A DNA stretch of 64,000 nucleotides, taken from NCBI GenBank assembly GCA_021802125.1, contig JAKAAX010000005.1, positions 62,001 through 126,000 of the forward strand, given 5' to 3'. Position 1 is the first letter of the stretch, and each line of letters starts with the position of its first letter. Source of the stretch: Thermoplasmata archaeon (GTDB lineage: Archaea > Thermoplasmatota > Thermoplasmata > Lutacidiplasmatales > UBA184). Below are positions 42,766-50,830 of the stretch, in pieces. The notes below the pieces were generated by a model, which saw only the letters and a program-made list of their open reading frames with translations, did no database searches and was not told the origin of the DNA. A program made the position numbers and the translations under genes.

Positions 42766-44016
42766 GTGAGCGAAACACCACGGACCATCTCCCTCCAGAC
42801 CGCCCGCCGCCTCGTGGTGTCCAAGCAGCACCTCGCGGGAGGGAAGGGTCGGAGGGCCGCTCGGAACGACCTCTTCTCGGTCGTGCGTGACCTGGCCTTC
42901 GTCCAGATCGACACGGTCTCGATCGTCGCTCCCTCCCACGTCCTTTCGCTTTGGAGCCGGGTCGAGGACTTCCGCACGAGTGACCTGGAGCGGGGGCTCT
43001 GGCGGGAGAAGCCGCTCTTCGAGACCCCGGGCGATCCGGTCTCGATCGCGCTGACCGAGGACTACCCTCTTCACTACTCGCTCATGAAGAGAGGTCCCGA
43101 GCCTCCCACGAGCTGGTGGGGGAACCGGCGGGCGAGGGCGAGGCAGTGGCTCTCCGCCCACGAAGAACTGCGCGATTCGGTGCTCCGGCAGCTCGAGGGC
43201 TCCGAGCTCTCGATCGACCAGTTCGAGGGCCACGTCCGGACCCATCGCCGGGCGGACGGATGGACCTCGGGGAGCGACGTGGCGCTGACGCTCGCCTACC
43301 TTCAGATGATGGGCGAGGTGATGGTCGTCGGCCGGAACGGGAACCAGAAGGTCTGGGGACTGCCCGGGGACTTCCTGCCCAGTTGGGTCGAGCGGAAGGA
43401 GATCCCCCTCGCGGAGCTCGAACGCATCTGCGCGGAGAGATCCCTTCGCGCGCAAGGGACAGCGACCCGGGCGGAGATCTACTATTACTTCCCGCGGGGG
43501 AAGTATCGCGAACTGAGAGCGGCGCTCTCGTCCTTGGAGGACGAGGGTCGGCTCTGCCGGGTCCAGATCGAGGGGCTCGCGAGCCGTGAACCGCGTTACG
43601 TGCACCATGAGGACCTCGACCTGCTGGACTCCCTGGAGACGGGAGCTTGGGAGCCCCGGCTCTCCCTGATCGCGCCGTTCGACAACCTGATCACGAGCCG
43701 GACGCGCACCAACCTGCTCTTCGACCTCGATTACACGCACGGGAACTACCTTCCGCCGGAGAAGCGCAAGTACGGGCTCTATCCCCTCCCCATCCTCTGG
43801 GGAGAGCGGCTGGTCGGGAGGCTCGACCCCCGGCTCGACAAGGCGCGGGGTCGGCTCCTCATCAACTCGGTCCACGCGGAGTCCGGGGCCCCTACCGACC
43901 GAAAGATCGGGGAGAAGATCGCGGAGACCGTGGGGCGGTTGGCCCGGTTCCTTGGAGCGAAGGACGTCGAGTACGGGCCCCACGCTCCTCGCTCGTGGAA
44001 GTCTCAGCTTGGCTGA
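42766..44016 (+). CDS. YcaQ-like winged-helix DNA glycosylase family protein
   Basis: This 416-residue protein belongs to the HTH_42/YcaQ family, whose E. coli member unhooks DNA interstrand crosslinks and whose AlkX/AlkZ relatives excise bulky adducts. Signatures are LAFVQIDTVSIVAPSHVLSL (about residue 43-62), the catalytic-pocket region, and APFDNLITSRTRTNLLFDLD (about 304) with EKRKYGLYPLPILWGERLVG (about 332) close to the C-terminus. The Q-x-D motif seen in AlkZ/YcaQ is present as VQIDT. The GTG start gives MSETPRTISLQTARRL. It stands alone between the PH-like gene and the giant surface protein. DNA repair is inferred from family knowledge. Confidence 0.85.
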   Translation: MSETPRTISLQTARRLVVSKQHLAGGKGRRAARNDLFSVVRDLAFVQIDTVSIVAPSHVLSLWSRVEDFRTSDLERGLWREKPLFETPGDPVSIALTEDYPLHYSLMKRGPEPPTSWWGNRRARARQWLSAHEELRDSVLRQLEGSELSIDQFEGHVRTHRRADGWTSGSDVALTLAYLQMMGEVMVVGRNGNQKVWGLPGDFLPSWVERKEIPLAELERICAERSLRAQGTATRAEIYYYFPRGKYRELRAALSSLEDEGRLCRVQIEGLASREPRYVHHEDLDLLDSLETGAWEPRLSLIAPFDNLITSRTRTNLLFDLDYTHGNYLPPEKRKYGLYPLPILWGERLVGRLDPRLDKARGRLLINSVHAESGAPTDRKIGEKIAETVGRLARFLGAKDVEYGPHAPRSWKSQLG

Positions 44017-44112
44017 GGCACATGGGCGCGAACTCCCTCGAGCCCGACATGCCGGGCCGCCCTACGGGACGCCGTGAGGGGTGAATGAATACGCGTGAAT
44101 GAGTCCTTGGGG

Positions 44113-44120
44113 TTGATATT
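44113..44120 (+). promoter_or_regulatory. TATA box of the giant surface protein
   Basis: TTGATATT is centred about 28 nt before the ATG at 44144; the gene is therefore probably leaderless. Confidence 0.5.
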
Positions 44121-44143
44121 GGAGAACGAGCGATACCCCCTCA

Positions 44144-47100
44144 ATGCCCGCCCGTCCCTCCACTGCACGCGAAACCGCCCGAACGAACGCTTTTCCCCCC
44201 ATCGCCCCGAGACTCGGGCGCGTCCTTTCGTCGGCCCTCCTCCTCTTGGTCGTCGTCCTCATGGTCGCCCCTTCCGGCGCTCTAGCCGGTGGCCGTGCAG
44301 CTCCAGCGCCCGGGGTCTCGGCGCCGACCATCCACGTGGCTTCGTCCTCCGTCGCCCAGCCGATGACTGAGCGTCTGCTCGCCACCGGAGGGGGCTACGG
44401 CACGACGCACCTCATCTCCTACGGCATCCCCCGTACCCCCGCCCTCCCGCACGCGAGTGAAGCTCCTCAGACCCTCCCGATTGGGGCGCTTCCCAGCGGT
44501 GAAGGGCTTCCGGGAGCCGCAAGGAGCGCATCCTCCGCTCCTTCCTCTTCCTCGCCATCCCCGAGCGCCCCGAGCGGTGGAGGACAGACCCTATCTTGGG
44601 CCGCCGGGTGGGACGGAATCAACAGCCTCTCGAGCGTGTGGCTTCCTCCGGACCCTGTGGTGGCCGCCGGCCCCACCTACGTGATGCAGGTCGTCAACTC
44701 CAACTACGAGTTCTGGACCAAGGACGGCGCCTCCTCCAATGGTCCGTACGCCCTCACCTCGTTCCTCCCCTCTGGCAACTCAAAGCTCGGGGATGTCCAG
44801 GTCCTGTATGACAACATGACCCACCGCTGGTTCATGACCGTGGACGACTTCACCTACGGCTCGGTCTGGATCTGCACCTCCACGGGCTACGACCCGACCT
44901 CCAGCTGGTACCTGCTCAACCTTTCCATCGCCCCGGTCGGGGACTACTTCGACCGCCCGATCCTGGGGGTCAGCGATTATGTCCTGGGCGTCGGTGGGAA
45001 CGTTTGGACCAACGCGGGCGGGTTCGTCGACGCCCAGTGGTTCGTGATCAACAAGACGATGCTGGAGAACAACGCGGGGTACTACTGGTGGACCTGGACA
45101 AACGCGGCCTACTATGCTATCCACCCCGTCTCGGACTGGACGAACGCCTCGGCCGGTACCCCGGGAACGCAACTCTTCGTCAGCACGAACTCCGGTGGCA
45201 CCCCGATCATGATCGGGCGTGTAACCGGGGGGGCCACGGCCACACCCGCGTCCCTGACCCTGACCAACTACGCCCATGCAGCGCTCACCGCCCCTCCGGA
45301 CGCGATCCAGGAGGGGTCGGGCGCGCCCTACGTCTCGGTGGCCCTGAGCGGGACCCAGGTGATGAACGCCGTGTGGCAGAAAGGGCTCCTCTGGTTCGAC
45401 TTCGACGTAGGGTGCACCCCCTCGGGAGACACCCAGGTCCGCTCCTGCGCCGAGTACATCGAGTTCAATACCGTGACCAACGCCATCGTCAATGACATTA
45501 CCCAGGGCCAGAGCGGGTTCTACGTGTACTACCCCGCGATCGCCACCGACTGGTATGGCGACGCCGCCGTCGCGCTGGGCTACTCAGGATCTACCGTCTA
45601 CCCCAGCCTCACCGTGATGGGGCGGAACTACACCTACCCTGCGAACGCCATGGAAATCTGGAATTACGTTTCGATCGGCGCCGCGGAGGACGTGTATAGC
45701 TCCTGCCCTTCCGCACCCAGCGTCTGCCGCTACGGCGACTACTTCGGCGCCGCCCCGGACCCTAGCGACCCCGGGCTCATCTGGGTCGAAGGCGAATGGG
45801 AAACCACGGGGGGGGCGATCTGGTCCACGCATATCCAGGGCGTCCGTATCAGCCCGGCCCCTGTGCCTGCCGCCTTCTGGAACCAGACCTCCGCGAACGC
45901 CGACGTTGGCCATGCGATGATGCTCAACCTCTCGGACACAGACACCCAATGCGCCGGGAGCCAGAGCAGATGGTGCACGACCGCGTTCGGATGGGGCGAC
46001 GGAAGCACCTACTCCAGCGGATGTTTGGGCGCTGTCGGGACTTGGAACGCGCCGAACAAGTGGACCAATGTCTGGAACGTCTCCCACACCTACGCCGCGA
46101 CCGGGAATCTCACCGTAGGTGGGACCAACTCCTACATCGACTCGTATACGGGAGGGAACTGCCAAGCGGCCGCTTACCAAGGCGAGGCCGTCGTTCCTGC
46201 GCTTTCCGTCCGCATCCACCGGGACCCCACCGTGGGCGTCCCGGTTCCCAGCACGACCTCGATGGACGTCGGCCAGACGGTCACGTTCGCCCAACCACCC
46301 ATGTTCGGGGGTACCACGCCCGTCCTTCGCTATACCTGGGGCCAGTCGACCGTGAACTTCGGATGCTCGCTCATGGCCGGAGGGGGGATCAGCTGCACCC
46401 CGACCGCTCCCGGTACCTACTACGCCGCCCTTGTGGTGACCGACGCGCTCGGCGTGACCAGCCCCGTCGTCGACTCGACGACCGTCACGGTCTACGCCAC
46501 ACCCACGGCCACCCTCGGCTGGAGCGCGAGCGCCATCGATGTCGGGCAGAGCTCGACCGTCACGGCCACGCCCTCCGGGGGAAGCGGCGGGAACACGTAC
46601 TCCTGGTCGCAGTCCTCCGCCAACCTCGGGTGCACCTTCTCGAACAGTGTGAGCGCGGTGTGCACGCCGGTGGCGGCGGGAGCCTACACGGCGAGCCTCG
46701 TCATCACCGATTCCAACGGCGGGGGCAGCGGGACGCTCACCAGCCCGAGCCTGACGGTGGACTCCGCGGTGTCGACCACGATCCCTGCCGGGACTCCCAC
46801 CTCTGTCGACGTCGGGCAGGCTGTGACCTTCTCCACGACGGCCTCCGGCGGATCGGGTAGCTACACGTCGTACAGCTGGACCCCCTCCTCTGCGAACCTG
46901 GGATGCGCGTCGTCCACGATCGCGACCATCACCTGCACCCCCACCGTCGCGGGCACCTACACCATCTCGGTCGTCGTCACCGACTCGAACGGTGGGACCG
47001 CCACCGCGACCTCGGCGGGGTACACCGTCTACTCGACGCCCACGATCGCAGCACCGACCGCGAACCGCACTGCGGCCGACGTCGGGCAGGCCGTCACCTT

Positions 47101-49111
47101 CACCGCATCGGCCAGCGGGGGCTCCGGAGGCTTCACCTACACCTGGACCGGCCTTCCCGCCGGTTGCACCGGAGGGACGGCGGCGACCGTGAGCTGCACG
47201 GTGTCGACCGCCGTGACCGCCTCGGTCACGGTCTCTGCGACGGATTCCAACGGGGCGAGCACGGGGGCCAGTACGGCCCTGTCGTTCAACGTCTACGCCG
47301 ACCCGACCACCACGACCCCCGCAGCCACGCCCTCGAGCGTGGAGGTCGGTCATGCCGTTTCCTTCTCGACCACCGCCGCCGGCGGATCGGGAGGGTACGC
47401 GTACTACTGGTCCGGGCTCCCCACCGGTTGCTCCACCGCGAACTCGGACCCGCTCTCCTGCACCCCTTCCGCGGCGGGGACCTTCCCCGTCGTGGTGACC
47501 GTGATCGACTCTGACGGGTTCCCGGTCGCCTCCTCATCCCTGAGCTTCACGGTGCTCGCGGGTCCTTCCGTCACAACGCCCACCGTCACCCCCGCCGGGG
47601 TGGACGTAGGCCAGACCGCCACCTTCTCCGCGACCGCGTCGGGGGGAAGCGGAGGCTTCACCTACGCCTGGTCGGGCCTCCCCACCGGATGCACCGGGCC
47701 GAACGCGGCCACGGTCCCCTGCACGCCCACGGGCGCGGGGACCTTCCACGTCGGGCTCAACGTGACCGACTCCTCCGGAGGGACCGCCGCCAGCGGGCTC
47801 CTGACGTTCGTCGTCACCGCGACCCCTGCGGTCAGCACCCCGACCGCGACCCCCGCCTCCGTCGACGTGGGACAGACCACCTCGATCGCGGCGACCGTCA
47901 CCGGAGGCCTCGCCCCGCTCGTCTACACCTGGTCCGGCCTCCCCACGGGATGCTCCGGGACCTCCGCCACCGTTTCCTGCACTCCCACGACCGCGGGGAC
48001 CTCCTCGGTCACCCTCAAGGTGGCCGACGCGAACGGCGCTACCGCCACGAGCAGCGCCCTCTCGTTCAAGGTCTATGCGCTCCCCACGCTCAGCGCTCCC
48101 ACCGCCTCGCCTAACCCGGTGAACGTCGGCGCGACGCTCACCTTGAGCACCACGCTCACCGGCGGGGCGCCGACCGACACCTACAGCTGGACCGGGCTCC
48201 CCACGGGCTGCGCGAGCACGAACGCCGCGACGTTGACCTGCACGCCCTCCACCACGGGGACGTTCCCCACGAAGGTCTCCGTCACCGACGGGAACGGCGG
48301 GACCGGGACCTCGGTGTCCACCTCGGTCACCGTGAGCTCCGCTTCGGGCTCCCCCACGGTCACCCTGTCGGCAAGCCCCGCCTCGATCACCGTCGGGGCC
48401 ACGACGACCTTGACGGGCTCCGTGTCGGGAGGGACCACCCCCTACACGTACACCTGGACCGGGCTGCCCGGTGGATGCACCTCGGCCAACCTGGCCTCCC
48501 TGTCGTGCACTCCGACCGCCACGGGGACCTTCTCGATCACGCTCAAGGTGACCGATGCCCACGGTAACCTCGGGCAGGGCAGCGCGACGCTCACCGTGAC
48601 CCCCTCGTCCGGCGGGTCTCCCTCGGTCTCCCTCGCCGCGAACCCCTCCAGCGTCGCGGTCAACAAGGCGACGTCGCTCACCGGCACCGTCTCCGGCGGC
48701 ACCGCGCCCTTCACCTACGCATGGACCGGCCTCCCGCCAGGGTGCACGAGCCAGAACGCCGCGACCCTCTCCTGCACGCCCACGACCGCCGGGACCTACA
48801 CGGTCACGCTCACGGTCACGGACTCGAAGGGGAACACCGGCCAGGGGAGCGTGTCCCTGACGGTCACGAACCCTTCGGGAGGGAACAACAACCAGACGAG
48901 CTCGCCGGGGTCGAACCTCCTCACCAGCCCGCTGGTGCTGGCGCTGCTGGTCGTCGCAATCGTCGCCGTGGCGGCCGCGGTCCTCCTCATGCGGCGCAAG
49001 CGCCCGTCCTCCACCGCCCCGGCGCCCGCCCCTGCGGCGGAGCCGGCGCCGTCGACCCCTGCGGCGACTCCCGCGTCCCCACCGCCCCCTCCCCCGCCGC
49101 CTCCCGCCTGA
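44144..49111 (+). CDS. Giant surface protein with ten cysteine-paired PKD-like repeats and polyproline tail
   Basis: This 1655-residue exported protein has a basic N-terminus and signal helix (SSALLLLVVVLMVAPSGALA, about residues 29-48), a Ser/Pro linker to about 150, and a propeller-like domain of about 480 residues (PDPVVAAGPTYVMQVVNSNY onward). A tandem array of ten PKD-like repeats (about 693-1576) follows, then one TM (about 1590-1612) and a cytoplasmic tail ending in nine prolines and Ala. Each repeat is 86-92 residues and has the pattern DVGQ...SGGSGG..Y.W.GLPTGC...SCTP...G...V.V.DSNG, with two cysteines 11-13 residues apart that can form one disulfide per repeat. N-glycosylation sequons are common. 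An adhesin or envelope-scaffold role is inferred. Confidence 0.88.
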   Translation: MPARPSTARETARTNAFPPIAPRLGRVLSSALLLLVVVLMVAPSGALAGGRAAPAPGVSAPTIHVASSSVAQPMTERLLATGGGYGTTHLISYGIPRTPALPHASEAPQTLPIGALPSGEGLPGAARSASSAPSSSSPSPSAPSGGGQTLSWAAGWDGINSLSSVWLPPDPVVAAGPTYVMQVVNSNYEFWTKDGASSNGPYALTSFLPSGNSKLGDVQVLYDNMTHRWFMTVDDFTYGSVWICTSTGYDPTSSWYLLNLSIAPVGDYFDRPILGVSDYVLGVGGNVWTNAGGFVDAQWFVINKTMLENNAGYYWWTWTNAAYYAIHPVSDWTNASAGTPGTQLFVSTNSGGTPIMIGRVTGGATATPASLTLTNYAHAALTAPPDAIQEGSGAPYVSVALSGTQVMNAVWQKGLLWFDFDVGCTPSGDTQVRSCAEYIEFNTVTNAIVNDITQGQSGFYVYYPAIATDWYGDAAVALGYSGSTVYPSLTVMGRNYTYPANAMEIWNYVSIGAAEDVYSSCPSAPSVCRYGDYFGAAPDPSDPGLIWVEGEWETTGGAIWSTHIQGVRISPAPVPAAFWNQTSANADVGHAMMLNLSDTDTQCAGSQSRWCTTAFGWGDGSTYSSGCLGAVGTWNAPNKWTNVWNVSHTYAATGNLTVGGTNSYIDSYTGGNCQAAAYQGEAVVPALSVRIHRDPTVGVPVPSTTSMDVGQTVTFAQPPMFGGTTPVLRYTWGQSTVNFGCSLMAGGGISCTPTAPGTYYAALVVTDALGVTSPVVDSTTVTVYATPTATLGWSASAIDVGQSSTVTATPSGGSGGNTYSWSQSSANLGCTFSNSVSAVCTPVAAGAYTASLVITDSNGGGSGTLTSPSLTVDSAVSTTIPAGTPTSVDVGQAVTFSTTASGGSGSYTSYSWTPSSANLGCASSTIATITCTPTVAGTYTISVVVTDSNGGTATATSAGYTVYSTPTIAAPTANRTAADVGQAVTFTASASGGSGGFTYTWTGLPAGCTGGTAATVSCTVSTAVTASVTVSATDSNGASTGASTALSFNVYADPTTTTPAATPSSVEVGHAVSFSTTAAGGSGGYAYYWSGLPTGCSTANSDPLSCTPSAAGTFPVVVTVIDSDGFPVASSSLSFTVLAGPSVTTPTVTPAGVDVGQTATFSATASGGSGGFTYAWSGLPTGCTGPNAATVPCTPTGAGTFHVGLNVTDSSGGTAASGLLTFVVTATPAVSTPTATPASVDVGQTTSIAATVTGGLAPLVYTWSGLPTGCSGTSATVSCTPTTAGTSSVTLKVADANGATATSSALSFKVYALPTLSAPTASPNPVNVGATLTLSTTLTGGAPTDTYSWTGLPTGCASTNAATLTCTPSTTGTFPTKVSVTDGNGGTGTSVSTSVTVSSASGSPTVTLSASPASITVGATTTLTGSVSGGTTPYTYTWTGLPGGCTSANLASLSCTPTATGTFSITLKVTDAHGNLGQGSATLTVTPSSGGSPSVSLAANPSSVAVNKATSLTGTVSGGTAPFTYAWTGLPPGCTSQNAATLSCTPTTAGTYTVTLTVTDSKGNTGQGSVSLTVTNPSGGNNNQTSSPGSNLLTSPLVLALLVVAIVAVAAAVLLMRRKRPSSTAPAPAPAAEPAPSTPAATPASPPPPPPPPPA
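46223..48880 (+). repeat. Ten tandem PKD-like coding repeats
   Basis: Repeat units begin near 46223, 46499, 46770, 47037, 47300, 47563, 47825, 48083, 48352 and 48619, with spacing of about 258-276 bp. The units are diverged at DNA level but keep GGxxTGC and TGCACxCC cores that encode the two cysteines. Units 4-10 are closer to each other (Trp-x-Gly-Leu-Pro-x-Gly-Cys) than to units 1-3 (Cys preceded by Leu-Gly or Phe-Gly), suggesting growth by local duplication. Confidence 0.75.
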
Positions 49112-49217
49112 GGGACCCTAGGCGGGAGCCCCCCCGGGAGCTCGGTGGGGAGGGGCGGGGAGCCGGCGCTCCCCGTCCCCCTCCGGACCCTCGGTCTCCG
49201 TTCGGAGAGCAGTGCGC

Positions 49218-49688
49218 TCAGCGCGAGCTGGGCTTCGTTTTCGAGACGTTCAGCCGCACCGTCTCGCGGACGATCGCTTCCAGCGCCCGTTCGTCCACCG
49301 TCTCTCCCTCGTGGACGTCGATCGCGCGCACGGTCCGGCTATCGAGGCGTGTGTTGAACAACTGTTTCGGGTCCGGGATCTGGGCGCCCTTCGGGAAGGT
49401 CAGGCGGACGGCGTTCTTCAGAACGTTCCCCACGCAGAGGATCCCGTCGTGGGACCAGACGGGGGCCCCGTCGGGGTTGCTCGGCCTGCGCCATTTCACT
49501 TCCTCGATCGCCGCGGGATCCGCCCGCACGATCGTCCCTCTCAGGCGAGAGAGGGTCTTCTCCCTCCAGTCGGCGGTAGACGCGGCCCTCTTTGCGGTCG
49601 GACGGGGGCGGCTGCGCGACGGGCGCCTGCCCCCGCTCTTGCTGTCCAAGTCCGCCCCTCTTCGTCCTTGAGGACCAAGGCGATACAT
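49218..49688 (-). CDS. DUF1801-type (YdhG-like) protein
   Basis: This 156-residue protein has a basic disordered N-terminus (about 35 residues) and then the DUF1801 pattern: LSRLRGTIVRADPAAIEEVKWRRP (about 48), APVWSHDGILCVGNVLKNAVRLTFPKG (about 75) and a C-terminal helix ERALEAIVRETVRL. Members are small beta-rich proteins without proven function. The ATG at 49688 overlaps the stop of the CGNR gene by one base (TGATG), so it is translated after that regulator. The long N-terminal extension in the open frame overlaps the CGNR coding region and is not used. Confidence 0.75.
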   Translation of the reverse strand: MYRLGPQGRRGADLDSKSGGRRPSRSRPRPTAKRAASTADWREKTLSRLRGTIVRADPAAIEEVKWRRPSNPDGAPVWSHDGILCVGNVLKNAVRLTFPKGAQIPDPKQLFNTRLDSRTVRAIDVHEGETVDERALEAIVRETVRLNVSKTKPSSR

Positions 49689-50317
49689 CAAACCGGTGGG
49701 GCGCGTTCGGAGACCGCGCTCCGGGGGGCACGACCCCTCCCGCGGCTCGCCCCCGACCCGCGGGCATGGCGAGCGCGCTGGTAGTGCCGGGCCACTCTTG
49801 CCCGGTTCCCACAGCCGGTGGCCGAGCACCAGATCTGGTTCCGGGTCCTCGCGAGAAGGAAGTGCGCGCATCCGGGGCCGCGACACTGCCGGATCCTCGA
49901 GGCGCTCGCCCCGGTGAGGAGATCGCGGGCCGCCCGCGCCAGCACCCCCTCAAGGGCTTCGGGACCGTGCGGGGCCCTCTCGTTCCCGGCGAGCTCCCAT
50001 CGGCCTTCTCGCCACTGGAGGACGGCCGGGACCTCGTGGCGCGCGATCGTGCGGTTGAAGTTCGCGAGGGACGGTCCGGGTGGTCGCGTCCCGTGGACCT
50101 GGGCATCGAAGAGGTCGCGGAGGGTCGTTCGAAGACGGCGGAGCTCGGGCATCGACCGCTCCCGGACGACCTCTCCTCGGAAACGGGGGCGCGCGGCAAG
50201 CCAGCGCTTCAGCTCCTTGGGGTTCGCGAGCGCGTCCCCCACCCTGCAGGACGGGCAGGAGGCGGAATTGACGAAGTCCAGCGCGAGGGTCTCCCCGGCG
50301 TCCGCCTCTTCTCCCAT
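49688..50317 (-). CDS. ABATE/CGNR zinc-finger transcription regulator
   Basis: This 209-residue protein has the N-terminal ABATE-type region beginning ETLALDFVNSASC and a C-terminal CGNR zinc finger RIRQCRGPGCAHFLLARTRN followed by IWCSATGCGNRARVARHYQR (about residues 152-192). The four zinc cysteines and the CGNR signature are all present. CGNR proteins are proposed stress-response regulators that bind DNA through the finger. The ATG at 50317 is the first in the frame after the stop-free leader. It is divergent from the YHS-protein gene, sharing the palindromic TATA at 50380-50387, so it may control that gene and the copper ATPase. The C-terminal 20 residues are basic and disordered. Confidence 0.88.
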   Translation of the reverse strand: MGEEADAGETLALDFVNSASCPSCRVGDALANPKELKRWLAARPRFRGEVVRERSMPELRRLRTTLRDLFDAQVHGTRPPGPSLANFNRTIARHEVPAVLQWREGRWELAGNERAPHGPEALEGVLARAARDLLTGASASRIRQCRGPGCAHFLLARTRNQIWCSATGCGNRARVARHYQRARHARGSGASRGRGRAPRSAVSERAPPV

Positions 50318-50379
50318 ACCCCAGAGCGCGACCGGCTCGGAACTCGCCGGACCCTCGTCGAGGTCCCTACAGCGAGTGT

Positions 50380-50387
50380 CTATATAG
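50380..50387. promoter_or_regulatory. Palindromic TATA box shared by the CGNR and YHS genes
   Basis: CTATATAG reads the same on both strands. It lies 33 bp before the YHS ATG at 50420 and about 63 bp before the CGNR ATG at 50317, consistent with a bidirectional promoter. Confidence 0.5.
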
Positions 50388-50419
50388 CCTAACGCTATGA
50401 AGCGATTGAGGTCGTTAGC

Positions 50420-50563
50420 ATGGCGAAAGCGAAGGACCCGATCTGCGGAATGATGGTCGACACGGAGAAGGCCCCGGCGAAGGGGATGTACGACGGGCAG
50501 ATGGTGTACTTCTGCAACCCCAGCTGCCAGAAGTCCTACGAGGCGAAGCGGAAGCCCAAGTAG
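50420..50563 (+). CDS. Free YHS-domain metal-binding protein
   Basis: This 47-residue protein is essentially one YHS domain: KDPICGMMVDTEKAPAKG, then MVYFCNPSCQKSYEAKRK. The three cysteines (Cys in DPICGM, and Cys-x3-Cys) are the proposed copper/zinc ligands. It has the same two motifs as the N-terminus of the P-type ATPase 270 bp downstream and could deliver metal to it or store it. The ATG has a GAGGT site 10 nt upstream and the shared palindromic TATA before that. It is too short for many gene finders. Confidence 0.85.
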   Translation: MAKAKDPICGMMVDTEKAPAKGMYDGQMVYFCNPSCQKSYEAKRKPK

Positions 50564-50830
50564 GCTCCGCTTCCGACCCTTCCCTCTGACCTCGAGCGAC
50601 TCACGCCTGCCGGATCTGCACGGGGGGCCGAGGGCGATGCGCGCGAGACCGAGTCGGTCCGCCGGACCTTCGGGTCGATCCCCCTCCTCCCGGGAGCGGC
50701 GATGTTCAGAAGCGCAGCGAGGTGGGCTGGGCCCCGAGGGCCGGGGGGATACGTGAGGGCGTCCCGGTCCGGTCGCGTCCTGCGCGGGGCGGGCCGACCC
50801 TCGCCCGGCCCCAGGTGAGAGGAGGTCTCC

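Noticed and set aside
46223..48880. Regular repeats that might look like CRISPR or a satellite
   Set aside because: Unit length of about 265 bp, in-frame coding and protein-level conservation show that these are domain repeats.
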